A stretch of DNA of 64,000 bases from Streptomyces sp. NBC_01198 (lineage in GTDB: Bacteria > Actinomycetota > Actinomycetes > Streptomycetales > Streptomycetaceae): positions 4,223,001-4,287,000 of the forward strand of contig NZ_CP108568.1 of NCBI RefSeq assembly GCF_036010485.1, read 5' to 3'. Below, piece by piece: positions 1 to 9,000 of the stretch. Position 1 is the first letter of the stretch. Every line of letters starts with the position of its first letter. The position numbers were made by a program, and so were the translations under genes. Below the pieces are notes generated by a model. The model saw only the letters and a list, made by a program, of their open reading frames with translations. It did not search any database and was not told the origin of the DNA.

Positions 1-1
1 G

Positions 2-205
2 CCCTGCATCGCGCTGCCCGCGAAGGCCAACCTGGGCTCGCTCGTCGGCCTGGTCCCGATCGCCGTCCAGGACGTCAACGTCCTGTCGTCGCCGCAGAAC
101 CAGCAGTGCACCGAGAACTCGACCCAGGCCAAGGGCGACGAGCCGCTGTCGCACATCCTGGACAACATCCCGGTGCTGTCGGGCAACGGCGCGGCCAACA
201 ACTGA
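2..205 (+). CDS. Rodlin, 3' part (5' end outside window)
   Basis: The reading frame enters at base 2 and ends with TGA at 203-205. It gives the last 67 residues of a rodlin, one of the secreted proteins that form the rodlet layer on aerial hyphae and spores of streptomycetes. The fragment is almost identical to residues 69-135 of the complete rodlin at 2139-2546: both share the core SPQNQQC, STQAKGDEPLSHIL and a C-terminal VLSGNGA. Signal peptide and start lie left of the window. The pair of rodlins flanks the chaplins, as expected for a duplicated rodlin locus. Identity as a rodlin is confident from the family pattern; only the missing N-terminus limits it. Confidence 0.9.
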   Translation, partial: PCIALPAKANLGSLVGLVPIAVQDVNVLSSPQNQQCTENSTQAKGDEPLSHILDNIPVLSGNGAANN

Positions 206-242
206 GCACGCGGACCCGCAGGTCTGCCAGGCCCCCTTTTCG

Positions 243-281
243 CGGCTCCGGCCGCCGGTGGAAAGCCGGCGGCCGGAGCCG
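243..281 (+). terminator. Hairpin terminator after first rodlin
   Basis: A perfect 16-bp GC-rich stem (243-258 with 266-281, left arm CGGCTCCGGCCGCCGG) closes a 7-nt loop about 40 bases after the rodlin stop. A run of T precedes rather than follows it, as is common for actinomycete terminators that rely on the stem alone. Confidence 0.75.
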
Positions 282-477
282 TTCCCCGTGCAGGAAGGCA
301 GAATTCCCGCCCTCCATTCGAGTGGATGATGCCACCGAAGAAGTGCGGGGAGTCACCTACCGGCATCAATCGTCGTTGACCTGTCGGCGCGGTGTGCAGG
401 AGTCCGTGAAAAGCGGGTTCCGCCGACACGAAATCCGTGTCGGTGCAAGCCGCCGCCGCCGGAAAAGGAGTAGAACC

Positions 478-717
478 GTGAAGAAGCTCACCAAGGCAGC
501 GGCATTCGCCGCAGGAACCGTCCTCGCGATGGGCGTCGCCAGCCCGGCGTTCGCCAGCTCTGACGCGACCGGCATCGCCGCGCACTCCCCGGGCGTGCTG
601 TCCGGCAACCTCATCCAGGTGCCGGTCCACGTCCCGGTCAACCTGTGCGGCAACACCGTCGACATCATCGCGCTGCTCAACCCGGCGTTCGGCAACGCCT
701 GCGTCAACGCCGACTGA
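478..717 (+). CDS. Short chaplin (secreted, single chaplin domain)
   Basis: GTG start with AAGGAG seven bases upstream. The 79-residue product has a signal peptide (KK, then a hydrophobic stretch, cleavage near AFA-SSD around residue 27) and one chaplin domain starting at GVLSGN. The two chaplin cysteines lie in NLCGN and GNACVN. Short chaplins are secreted, assemble into amyloid-like fibrils at the air-water interface and make aerial hyphae hydrophobic. There is no sorting signal, so the protein should be free or held by long chaplins. The longer frame that runs in from position 106 is not used: it lacks a ribosome site and would bury the signal peptide. The gene lies between a rodlin and a long chaplin, which fits a shared developmental role. 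Confidence 0.92.
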   Translation: MKKLTKAAAFAAGTVLAMGVASPAFASSDATGIAAHSPGVLSGNLIQVPVHVPVNLCGNTVDIIALLNPAFGNACVNAD

Positions 718-761
718 CGACGACCGACGCGAACCGGTCGGGCACGACGTTCTGATCAGGT

Positions 762-799
762 ACCGCCCCGGACCGGGTGCGCTCGCACTCCGGGGCGGT
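762..799 (+). terminator. Hairpin after short chaplin
   Basis: Inverted repeat ACCGCCCCGG (762-771) and CCGGGGCGGT (790-799) with an 18-nt loop, located between the two chaplin genes. It probably ends the short chaplin transcript. Confidence 0.6.
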
Positions 800-852
800 C
801 CGTCATCTGCACCACCCCTGGCACGACCTTGCACGAGCGGAGAAACAAGTCG

Positions 853-1422
853 ATGCGACGACAGATTCTGAGCCGGAGTCTGCTCACCGTTGCTGCCGCG
901 AGCAGCATCCTCGCCGTGACGGGCGGCTACGCAAGCGCGGACTCCGACGCCCAGGGCGGCTCGAATGAATCGCGCCATTCGGCCGACGACCATTCGCAGC
1001 AGGCCGACGCGGCGAGCGAAGGACAGGCACACGGAGCCACCGCGGAGAGCAGCGCGCAGGGCTCCCCCGGTGTGCTGTCGGGAAACACGGTGAATATCCC
1101 CATCCAGGCGCCGGTGAACGTGTGCGGGAACTCCGTCGACGTGGGCGCGCTGCTCAATGCGGTGAGCGGTAATTCCTGTGCGAACGGCGAGGCGCCGGCC
1201 ACCCCCGTCGTACCGGGGCCGCGGCACGCCAAGCCGCCCGCGCCCCAGGTCCGTACGCCCGCACCCCCGGTCAACACCCCCGAGGTGCACCTGGCGGAGA
1301 GCGGCGCGTCGCGCGCGGCGGTGGGCACGGCGACCGGCGCGGGGGCCGCGCTGCTGCTGAGCGGCGCGATGCTCTACCGGCGCTCCACCAGGACCGCGCG
1401 TATTCGGCGCACGTATTCCTGA
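853..1422 (+). CDS. Long chaplin with sortase-type C-terminus
   Basis: ATG start with GGAG about ten bases upstream; a TTG eight codons earlier is less likely. The 189-residue product has a signal peptide ending near ASA-DSD (residues 1-29), a Ser/Gln/His-rich linker, and one chaplin domain (GVLSGNTVNIP..., cysteines in NVCGN and NSCANG). A Pro-rich wall-spanning stretch follows, then a sorting signal. That signal reads LAESG, followed by an Ala/Leu/Gly membrane segment and an Arg-rich tail. Class E sortases normally recognise LAxTG, so Ser replaces Thr here. Most long chaplins carry two chaplin domains, while this one has a single domain. It should be covalently anchored to peptidoglycan and help display short chaplins. 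Confidence 0.85.
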   Translation: MRRQILSRSLLTVAAASSILAVTGGYASADSDAQGGSNESRHSADDHSQQADAASEGQAHGATAESSAQGSPGVLSGNTVNIPIQAPVNVCGNSVDVGALLNAVSGNSCANGEAPATPVVPGPRHAKPPAPQVRTPAPPVNTPEVHLAESGASRAAVGTATGAGAALLLSGAMLYRRSTRTARIRRTYS

Positions 1423-1608
1423 GCGATTTCCCAAGTTTTCACAGGGGGGTATCCCGTGCGTATCCAGGTGGCCTCCCCGCAGGAGTGGAAAGTCAAGTTC
1501 CCGCTCTATCGGGTGATTGTCAGGCGCCGGGTCCGCACACAGTTTCCGTTGCACTCCGTAGTCGTTGTCCATGCCGACAGACATCCGGCGCTACCGAAAG
1601 GGTGGCAA

Positions 1609-2001
1609 GTGAAGTACTCGAAGGTTGCAGCGGTCGTGGCCGGTTCCATGATGGCGGTCGGCGTGGCGGCGCCCGCGTTCGCCGACACCGTGAGCTCCGA
1701 CAACATGAGCACGATGCCCACCAGCATCAACGGTGGCGTCGAGCAGGCGCTCAACGAGCAGCCGCTGCAGAAGGCCGCCGACAGCGCGCAGGTCGACTCC
1801 ACGCTGAACACCCTCTCCAAGGCGACCGAACACCTCCGGGGCGACACCTCGGCCGACGCCCTCGCGGGTCAGGCGAGCACGGCCACCCAGGGTGTCGCCC
1901 AGTCCGGTCTTGCCGGCGCCGTGCCGGGCGCCTCGCTGCTCGGCGGGCTCCCGCTGGGCAGCCTGCCGCTGGCGGGCGTGCTCGGCGGTCTCGGCGGCTG
2001 A
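1609..2001 (+). CDS. Small secreted protein of the chaplin/rodlin cluster, function unknown
   Basis: GTG at 1609 follows a purine-rich AAAGGG about six bases upstream and directly opens a classical signal peptide (KYSKVAAVVAGSMMAVGVAAPAFA, cut near residue 25). The mature part of about 105 residues has no cysteine. It begins with polar Ser/Asn/Gln-rich helix-forming sequence and ends in a Gly/Leu/Pro-rich tail with repeated LGG and LPLG steps. The open frame continues upstream to 1456, but that extension is Arg-rich and places the signal peptide in the middle, so it was rejected. I do not recognise a named family. Position between a long chaplin and a rodlin suggests a cell-surface role, which is inference only. 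Confidence 0.7.
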   Translation: MKYSKVAAVVAGSMMAVGVAAPAFADTVSSDNMSTMPTSINGGVEQALNEQPLQKAADSAQVDSTLNTLSKATEHLRGDTSADALAGQASTATQGVAQSGLAGAVPGASLLGGLPLGSLPLAGVLGGLGG

Positions 2002-2138
2002 CGATCCGTCACGTCCCCGGCGGGTCGACTCCACCATCGGAGTGAATCGCCGGAACCAAACCCTCCGTGAGCGGTTGATCAGATCGCTCAGACCTTCCTT
2101 CCAGAACCGTGCTATCTCGCACCGCAAAGGGACACACA

Positions 2139-2546
2139 ATGATCAAGAAGATCCTGGCCGGAGCCGCCATCGCCGCCTCGGTCGTCGCCGTCGGCGCCAC
2201 CGCCTCCCCGGCCATGGCTCTCGGTGACGACTCGGGCACCACCACGGTGAACGGCAACGGCGCCGAGCAGAACTACGGCAACACCGTGACCAGCGGTACC
2301 GAGAGCCCGCAGATCGGCCTGGTCCAGGGCACCCTGAACAAGCCCTGCGTCGGCCTGCCGGTCAAGGCGAACGTCGGCTCGCTGGTCGGCCTGATCCCGG
2401 TCGCCGTTCAGGACGTCAACGTCCTGTCGTCGCCGCAGAACCAGCAGTGCGCCGAGAACTCGACCCAGGCCAAGGGCGACGAGCCGCTGTCGCACATCCT
2501 CAGCAACATCCCGGTCCTGTCCGGCAACGGCGCCAACAACGGCTGA
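2139..2546 (+). CDS. Rodlin
   Basis: ATG start with AAAGGGA upstream. The 135-residue protein begins with a signal peptide (KKILAGAAIAASVVAVGATASPAMA, mature from about residue 27 at LGDDSG). It continues with the rodlin pattern: NGNGAEQNYGN, a Cys in NKPCVG, DVNVLSSPQNQQC with the second Cys, then STQAKGDEPLSHIL. Rodlins organise chaplin fibrils into paired rodlets on spore and aerial surfaces. The first gene fragment in the window is its near-identical paralogue. Transcription is probably developmental, but no sigma-specific promoter is clear in the 137 bases upstream. Confidence 0.93.
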   Translation: MIKKILAGAAIAASVVAVGATASPAMALGDDSGTTTVNGNGAEQNYGNTVTSGTESPQIGLVQGTLNKPCVGLPVKANVGSLVGLIPVAVQDVNVLSSPQNQQCAENSTQAKGDEPLSHILSNIPVLSGNGANNG

Positions 2547-2594
2547 CGTCCGCCAGCTCGACCCGCACCACCCCGCACCACCTGCTCCACCCCC

Positions 2595-2624
2595 GGGCCG
2601 CCGGCGATCTCGCGCCGGCGGCCC
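2595..2624 (+). terminator. Terminator after rodlin
   Basis: Perfect 12-bp stem GGGCCGCCGGCG / CGCCGGCGGCCC with a 6-nt loop, about 50 bases beyond the rodlin stop, separating the coat cluster from the next operon. Confidence 0.75.
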
Positions 2625-2724
2625 TTCCGTCGTTCCGCGGGCCCTCGGGTGCTTGCGCCGGATGGCAGGAAAGGTGGGGAACCCGTCATTGCCGCCTTCC
2701 TGCCCCGCTGCCAGGCTGAGCGGC

Positions 2725-3699
2725 GTGACGACCAGCCGTGACGTGCTCATCGTGCTCTTCGAGGGCGTGCAGAGCCTCGACGTGACCGGGCCGCTCGAAG
2801 TCTTCGCGGCCGCCGCCGAGGTGAGCGCGGCACGGTCCGCCCCGGACGCGTACCGGGTGCGGACCGCGACCCTCGGCGGCGGAGCGGTACGCACCTCCTC
2901 CGGGTTGCGGATGCTGCCGGACGAGGACCTGCGGGCCGCGGCGCCGCCGGACGTGCTGCTGGTGCCCGGCGGCCACGGGACGTATCCGGCCGACCCCGAG
3001 GTCGTCGCACGGATCGCGGCACTCGCCCCGGGTGCCGGGCGGGTCGTGTCGGTCTGCACCGGAGCCTTCCTGCTGGCCGAGGCGGGACTGCTGGCCGGCC
3101 GGCGGGCCACCACGCACTGGGCGTACTGCGGCACGCTCGCCCGCCGCTTCCCGGCCATCACCGTCGACCCCGAGCCGATCTTCGTACGGGACGGCCGGTA
3201 CGCCACCTCCGCCGGTGTCACCGCCGGCATCGACCTGGCGCTCGCGCTGGTCGAGGAGGACCTGGGCCGTGACGTGGCCCTCGCGGTGGCCCGCGGCCTG
3301 GTGGTCTTCCTGCGCAGGCCGGGCAGCCAGGCGCAGTTCAGCACGCAGCTGGCCGCGCAGGTCGCCCAGCGGCACCCCCTGCGCGAGGTCCAGCGCTGGA
3401 TCACCGAGCACCCGGACGCCGACCTGTCGGTGGACGCGCTCGCCGGCCGCGCCGCCCTGTCCCCGCGGCAGTTCGCCCGCGCCTTCCGCGCCGAGGTCGG
3501 CGTCACCCCCGGGCAGTACGTCGACAGGACCAGGCTCGAAGCGGCCCGCCGGCTCCTCGAGGACACCGGCTCCGGGGTCGCCGAGGTCGCCCGCGCCGCC
3601 GGCTACGGCACATCCGAGGCGATGCGCCGCGCCTTCGTCCGTACGTTGGCGGTCGCGCCGGCGGAATACCGCCGGCGTTTCCACGCTGTCAGGAGTTGA
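2725..3699 (+). CDS. GlxA family regulator (DJ-1/PfpI domain + AraC HTH)
   Basis: 324 residues from GTG at 2725, which gives the usual N-terminus TTSRDVLIVLFEGVQSLDVTGP; a frame open back to 2653 adds 24 unlikely residues. Residues about 5-190 form a DJ-1/PfpI amidotransferase-like domain with the nucleophile-elbow motif VSVCTGAFLLAEAGLLAGRRATTHW. The C-terminal 100 residues are an AraC HTH pair (LSVDALAGRAALSPRQFARAFRAEVG and VAEVARAAGYGTSEAMRRAFVR). Such proteins are cytoplasmic transcription factors that sense small metabolites; the ligand here is unknown. The next gene, two bases downstream, encodes a stand-alone DJ-1/PfpI protein, so the two are likely co-transcribed and functionally paired. 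Confidence 0.88.
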   Translation: MTTSRDVLIVLFEGVQSLDVTGPLEVFAAAAEVSAARSAPDAYRVRTATLGGGAVRTSSGLRMLPDEDLRAAAPPDVLLVPGGHGTYPADPEVVARIAALAPGAGRVVSVCTGAFLLAEAGLLAGRRATTHWAYCGTLARRFPAITVDPEPIFVRDGRYATSAGVTAGIDLALALVEEDLGRDVALAVARGLVVFLRRPGSQAQFSTQLAAQVAQRHPLREVQRWITEHPDADLSVDALAGRAALSPRQFARAFRAEVGVTPGQYVDRTRLEAARRLLEDTGSGVAEVARAAGYGTSEAMRRAFVRTLAVAPAEYRRRFHAVRS

Positions 3700-3701
3700 C
3701 G

Positions 3702-4340
3702 ATGCAGATAGCCGTGCTGCTCTACGAGGGTTTCACCGCGCTCGACGTGGCCGGGCCGTACGAGATCCTGTCCCGTGTCCCCGGCGCCGAGGTGGTCCTC
3801 ACCGCGGTCGAGGCGGGCCCGGTGCGCAACGACATGGCCAGCCTGGCGATGACCGCGGACCTGCCGCTCGCCGACGTCACCTCGCCCGACCTGCTGGTCG
3901 TCCCCGGCGGCCCCGGCACCGGGCAGGCGCTGGGCGACCCGGTGATCCTGGACTGGCTGCGGGCGGTCGACGCCGGCACGACCTGGACGACCTCGGTCTG
4001 CTCGGGCTCGCTGCTGCTGGCCGCCGCGGGACTGCTGACCGGGCGGCGTGCCGCCTCGCACTGGATCGCGCTGGAGCACCTGCCGTCCTTCGGCGCCGTG
4101 CCCAGCACCGACCGGGTGGTCTTCGACGGCAAGTACGCCACCGCCGCCGGGGTGTCGGCGGGCATCGACCTGGCACTGCACCTGGCGGGGCGGCTCGCGG
4201 GCGACGCGGTGGCCGAGGCGATCCAGCTGGTCGTCGAGTACGACCCCCGGCCGCCGTACTCGGCCGGCTCGGTGTCGGCCTCCCCGCCGCAGCTGGTCAG
4301 CGACCTGCGGGCGAGCGACCTGGTCGTACTGCCGCGGTGA
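3702..4340 (+). CDS. DJ-1/PfpI family protein
   Basis: ATG with AGGAG seven bases upstream, inside the end of the preceding regulator gene. The 212-residue product is a single DJ-1/PfpI domain: QIAVLLYEGFTALDVAGPYE at the N-terminus, the glycine-rich PDLLVVPGGPGTG, then the nucleophile elbow SVCSGSLLLAAAGLLTGRRAASHW with the reactive Cys, and GVSAGIDLALHLAGRL. Relatives include isonitrile hydratases and glyoxalase-III-like or chaperone enzymes, so the reaction cannot be fixed. The match in motif order to the sensor domain of the upstream regulator suggests they respond to the same class of compound. Confidence 0.85.
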   Translation: MQIAVLLYEGFTALDVAGPYEILSRVPGAEVVLTAVEAGPVRNDMASLAMTADLPLADVTSPDLLVVPGGPGTGQALGDPVILDWLRAVDAGTTWTTSVCSGSLLLAAAGLLTGRRAASHWIALEHLPSFGAVPSTDRVVFDGKYATAAGVSAGIDLALHLAGRLAGDAVAEAIQLVVEYDPRPPYSAGSVSASPPQLVSDLRASDLVVLPR

Positions 4341-4362
4341 GGCCGCCCGCGCCGGGGGCGCC

Positions 4363-4824
4363 TCAGGAACGGCCGACCTCGGTGGCCTGGTCGTTGCCGA
4401 CCTCCGCGGCGGCGCGGAAATAGCGGTGGATCACGGCGAGGTCGGCGTCGCTGAACCTGCCGAGCATCGCGTCGTAGGCGTCCCCCGGCCCCTCCCACGC
4501 GTCGCCCAGGCCCTCCAGCGCACCCGGCGTCAGCGCCACCAGTGACCTGCGCCGGTCGTCCGGGTCGGCGCGCCGCTCGACCAGTCCCGCCGCGACCAGC
4601 CGGTCGACCAGCCGGGTCGCGGAGCCCGGGGTCAGCCCGGTCAGCGCCGCGACCTGGCCGGTGGTCAGCGGATCGGGCTCCAGGTCGAGCAGGTTGAGGC
4701 ACTGCACGTCGGTGGGGTGCAGGCCGAGGCGGTCGGCCATCTTCTGGTTGAAGAGCGTCCAGGCCGCGTAGTGGCGCCGGGCCTCGATGACGACCTGGTC
4801 GAGCAGCTCCTCGCGGTCCGGCAT
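4363..4824 (-). CDS. MarR family transcriptional regulator
   Basis: 153 residues, winged-helix MarR fold. The recognition region is TTGQVAALTGLTPGSATRLVDRLVAAGLVERR, followed by the wing DPDDRRRSLVALTPGA. The ATG start has GGAGG upstream on the minus strand. The gene is transcribed divergently from the NmrA-like oxidoreductase at 4949, with 124 bases between them that contain a perfect inverted repeat (4859-4873). The simplest reading is an autorepressor that also controls the oxidoreductase in response to a small, perhaps phenolic or oxidising, ligand. Confidence 0.88.
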   Translation of the reverse strand: MPDREELLDQVVIEARRHYAAWTLFNQKMADRLGLHPTDVQCLNLLDLEPDPLTTGQVAALTGLTPGSATRLVDRLVAAGLVERRADPDDRRRSLVALTPGALEGLGDAWEGPGDAYDAMLGRFSDADLAVIHRYFRAAAEVGNDQATEVGRS

Positions 4825-4858
4825 GTGACCGCCTCCTATTCATTTGCGTGACACAAAG

Positions 4859-4873
4859 ATTGTGGCGCACAAT
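4859..4873. promoter_or_regulatory. Probable MarR operator in divergent promoter region
   Basis: ATTGTG-GCG-CACAAT: six-base arms, perfectly inverted, with a 3-nt centre, flanked by AGAT/ATCT-like extensions (4857-4860 and 4874-4877). It is the only AT-rich palindrome in the 124 bases between the divergent MarR and oxidoreductase genes. Size and symmetry fit MarR operators. Binding is inferred. Confidence 0.6.
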
Positions 4874-4948
4874 ATCTGTGCGGCGCTTCCAGTCTACGGA
4901 GTCCGTGCCCTTGTGCCCGCCTTCCACGATCACGCCACGGGAGAAACC

Positions 4949-5794
4949 ATGACCATCCTCGTCACCGGCAGCCGCGGACGCGTCGCCCGCACGCTCATCG
5001 ACCTGCTGCACGCGCAGGGCCGCCCGCTGCGGGCCGGATCCAGCGACCCCGGTGCGCTCGACCCTCCCGGCGGCGTACCGGCCGTGCGCTGCGTGCTGGA
5101 CGACCCCGGCACCTTCGGCCCCGCGCTGGCGGGGGTGAGCTCGGTCTTCCTCTACGCCGCCCGCTCCCCCGGCTCCGCGACCGCCTTCGCCGAGGCCGCC
5201 GCGGCGGCGGGCGTGCGGCACATCGTGCTGCTCTCCTCCTCCGCCGTGCTGGAACCCGGAGCGGCGGACGACGTGCTGGCCCGCGGCCATGCCGCCGTCG
5301 AGGCGGCCCTGCGCGCGGGCCCCGTCCCGGCGACCTTCCTGCGGCCGGGGGACTTCGCGGGCAACGCCCTGCAATGGGCGCGGTCCATCGCGGCGACGGA
5401 CTCCGTCCGGCTGCCCTACCCCGACGCGTACACGGTGCCGCTGCACGAGCTGGACCTCGCGGAGGTGGCGGCCGCGGTGCTGACCTCCCCCGAGCAGTAC
5501 GCGGCGCCGGCGTACACCCTGACCGGCCCGCAGTCGCTCACCTTCCGCGAGCAGGCGGAGATCATCGGCGCCGCCCGGGGCCGCGCGGTACGCGTCGAGA
5601 CGGTGAGCCCCGCCGAGTGGAAGTCGGCGTCCGCCATCCCGTCCGCGTACGCCGACGCCCTCCTCACCTCCTGGCGCACCCACCCTTCCCCCCTCCCGAC
5701 CACCCCACCCCTGACCCCCACCCCCCGCCCCTTCACCACCTGGGCAACCACCAACGCCCCGTCCTTCGCCCCCACGACGGCCGCCACCCCCTGA
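4949..5794 (+). CDS. NmrA-like NAD(P)-binding oxidoreductase
   Basis: 281 residues from ATG 4949, with GGGAGAAA upstream; the frame is open 35 codons further up, but those cover the operator region. An N-terminal Rossmann motif reads TILVTGSRGRVARTLIDLL (residues 2-20). This is followed by VSSVFLYAARSPGS, VRHIVLLSSSAV and TFLRPGDFAGNALQWA, the layout of atypical short-chain dehydrogenases of the NmrA/HSCARG type that bind NAD(P)H without a classical Tyr-Lys catalytic pair. The substrate is unknown; such proteins can act as quinone oxidoreductases or redox sensors. The C-terminal 35 residues are Pro/Thr-rich and look disordered. Divergent to a MarR gene and probably under its control. Confidence 0.8.
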   Translation: MTILVTGSRGRVARTLIDLLHAQGRPLRAGSSDPGALDPPGGVPAVRCVLDDPGTFGPALAGVSSVFLYAARSPGSATAFAEAAAAAGVRHIVLLSSSAVLEPGAADDVLARGHAAVEAALRAGPVPATFLRPGDFAGNALQWARSIAATDSVRLPYPDAYTVPLHELDLAEVAAAVLTSPEQYAAPAYTLTGPQSLTFREQAEIIGAARGRAVRVETVSPAEWKSASAIPSAYADALLTSWRTHPSPLPTTPPLTPTPRPFTTWATTNAPSFAPTTAATP

Positions 5795-6084
5795 GGGCCG
5801 CGATCGGCCACAACGGCGCCGCGGCCAAGCAGCTCACAGCAAGTGGCAAGCACCTCAGGGGCGCGGGGAACTGCGCGCCCAGCCCCCACGGAGCCGCAGC
5901 CGAGCAACCCACTGCAAGTGGCAAGCGCAACCCCCGCCCCGGGGATGGGCCGACTCACAGCCAAGCGCCAGCGCATGTGCAGGCGCCGTAACCGCGTGCG
6001 GCCCGCGGAGTGACCCCGGCGTAATCGCCGGCTCATAGCCTGGGGCGCGGCGCGGCCGCGAGGGCCGCGGGAGGAGGCCCGCGA
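5795..6084. repeat. Gene-free region with streptomycete-type intergenic repeat
   Basis: No gene is seen in these 290 bases. They hold one copy of a GC-rich intergenic repeat with core GCGCGGGGAACTGCGCGC (from about 5861), flanked by two copies of GCAAGTGGCAAGC (5839 and 5914). The same core recurs at 21,855 and, with one change, near 21,937. The last 60 bases carry the leader and GGGAGGAGG ribosome site of the nitrate reductase gene. Confidence 0.6.
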
Positions 6085-9000
6085 GTGGGGACGACGACCG
6101 TGCGGACCGTCTGCTCGTACTGCGGCGTCGGCTGCGGCCTCCTGCTCGACATCGGCGCGGGCCCTGACGGCCGCCGCACCGTGCTGAAGGCGGTCGGCGA
6201 CAAGGCCCACCCGGCCAACCGCGGCCGCCTGTGCACCAAGGGCGCGACGACCGCGGAGATGCTGTCTGCGCCCGGCCGGCTGGAGCGGGCCCTGGTCCGG
6301 GAGGAGCGCGGCACGGAGCCGGTACCCGCGCCCGCCGCGGAGGCGATCGCCGAGACCGGCCGCCGCCTGCGCGCGATCCTCGACGAGCACGGCCCCGACG
6401 CGCTGTCGCTCTACGTCTCGGGCCAACTGAGCCTGGAGGCGCAGTATCTGGCGAACAAGCTCGCCAAGGGCTTCATCCGCACCAACCAGATCGAGTCCAA
6501 CTCCCGCCTGTGCATGGCCAGCGCCGGCAGCGGCTACAAGCTGTCGCTGGGCGCGGACGGCCCGCCCGGGTCGTATCAGGACCTGGACCGCGCCGACGTC
6601 TTCCTGGTCATCGGCGCGAACATGGCCGACTGCCACCCCATCCTGTTCCTGCGGATGATGGAGCGGGTCAAGGCGGGCGCCCGGCTGATCGTGGTGGACC
6701 CGCGGCGGAACGCGACCGCCGCGAAGGCGGATCTGTTCCTGCAGATCCGCCCCGGCACGGATCTGGCCCTGCTCAACGGCCTGTTGCACCTGCTGCACGC
6801 GAACGGCCGCACCGACCAGGACTTCATCGACCGCTGGACCGAGGGCTGGGAGGCGATGCCGGACTTCCTCGCCGACTACCCGCCGGCGGCGGTCGCGGCC
6901 ATCACCGGCATAGCGGAGGCGGACCTGCGGCGGGCCGCGGAGCTGATCGGCGCGGCGGCCGAGTGGACGAGCTGCTGGACGATGGGCCTCAACCAGTCGA
7001 CGCACGGCACCTGGAACACCAACGCCTTGATCAATCTGCACCTGGCGACCGGTGCGATCTGCCGCCCGGGCAGCGGCCCGTTCTCGCTGACCGGCCAGCC
7101 GAACGCGATGGGCGGCCGGGAGATGGGGTACATGGGCCCGGGCCTGCCCGGCCAGCGCTCGGTGCTGGTGGCGGAAGACCGCGCGTTCGCCGAGGAGTTG
7201 TGGGGGCTGCCGCCCGGCGCCGTACGGGCGGACGGCAGCGGGCGCGGCACCGTGGAGATGTTCCGGCGGATGGCCGACGGCGAAATCAAGGCCTGCTGGA
7301 TCATGTGCACCAACCCGGTTGCCTCGGTGGCGAACCGCCGCACCGTCATCGAGGGCCTGGAGGCGGCCGAATTCGTCGTCACCCAGGACGTCTTCGCCGA
7401 CACCGAGACCAACGCCTATGCCGACATCGTGCTTCCCGGCGCGATGTGGACGGAGTCCGAGGGCGTCCTGATCAACAGCGAGCGCAACCTCACCCTCGCC
7501 CGGCAGGCCGTGGACCCGCCGGGCGAGGCGCTGCCCGACTGGCGGATCATCGCCGAGGTGGCGCGCGCGATGGGCTACGGGCAGGCCTTCGACTACGCGG
7601 GCCCCGAGGAGGTCTTCGACGAGATCCGCCGTGCCTGGAATCCGGTCACCGGCTACGACCTGCGGGGCGTGACGTACGAGCGGCTGCGCGAGACGCCGGT
7701 GCAGTGGCCGGCGCCCACCGCGGACGGTCCTGACCGCAACCCGATCCGCTACGTCGACGGCGACGGGCTGCGCTTCCCGACCCCGAGCGGGCGGGCCGTC
7801 TTCCACCCGAGACCGCACGTGCCGCCCGCCGAGATGCCCGACGACGACTTCCCGTTCGTGCTCAACACCGGCCGCGTGCAGCACCAATGGCACACCCTGA
7901 CCAAGACCGGCAAGGTCGCCAGGCTCAACAAGCTCAACCCGGGCCCTTTCGTGGAGCTGCATCCGCGCGACGCGCAGGAGTTGGGGATCGCCGAGGGCGA
8001 CCCGGTGGAGGTCGCCTCGCGGCGCGGCCGGGCGGTGCTGCCCGCGGTGCTGACCGACCGGGTGCTGCCAGGGTGCTGCTTCGCGCCCTTCCACTGGAAC
8101 GACCTCTTCGGCGAATACCTCAGCCTCAACGCCGTCACCAGCGACGCCATCGACCCGATCTCCTTCCAGCCGGAGTTCAAGGTGTGCGCGGTGTCGCTGA
8201 CGAGGGTTGCCGCCCGGGTGGCAGAGCCCCCCGAAGCCCCCGCACGTGACGCCCCGCCCGAAGTCCCGGGACCCGACGCCCCACCCGTAGTCCCCGCGCA
8301 CGACGGCCCAGTGGACATCCCGGTCGACGCCCGGATCGACGTCTTCGGCGTGGCGGACCTGGCACCGCCGGTGCTCGCGGAGGACGAACGCCGCTATCTG
8401 GTCGGCTTCCTGGCCGGCCTCGGCTCCGGCGTCACCGGAGTACCGGTCCTGCCGCCCGAGGCGCCCTTCACGCCCGAGCACGCGCTGTGGGTCAACGGGG
8501 CTCTGGCGGGCATGTATTCGCGGCTGCCCGCCGGACCGCAGCCCGTAGCGCGTGCCGAGGTCCCGCAGGAGGGGCGGGAGGTGGTGGTGCTGTGGGCCTC
8601 CCAGACCGGGAACGCCGAGGACTTCGCCGCCGCCGCGGCGCGCCGCCTCACCGGCGGCGGCCACCGGGCCACCCTGCTCGGCATGGCCGACGCCTCACCG
8701 GCCGCGCTCCCGGCCGCCGCCGACCTGCTGCTGGTCACCAGCTCCTTCGGCGACGGCGAGGCACCCGACAACGGTGCCGCCTTCTGGGACGCGCTCGCCG
8801 CGCCCGGCTCCCCGCGGCTGGACGGCCGCCGTTACGCCGTCCTGGCCCTCGGTGACTCCTCCTACGCGGACTTCTGCGGCCACGGCCGCCGGCTCGACGC
8901 GCGCCTCGCCGAACTCGGCGCCGTACGGCTCGCGCCGCGTGCGGACTGCGAACCGGACTACGAGACGTCCGCCCTGGCCTGGCTCGACCGGGTGCTCGGC

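Noticed and set aside
1456..1608. N-terminal extension of the small secreted protein
   Set aside because: Arg-rich 51-residue extension would place the signal peptide internally, and a better ribosome site precedes GTG 1609.
5416..8664. Long minus-strand open frame of over 1,000 codons opposite the nitrate reductase gene
   Set aside because: It is a mirror of the high-GC codon pattern of the plus-strand gene; the plus frame has intact Fe-S and Mo-domain motifs and the minus frame matches no family.
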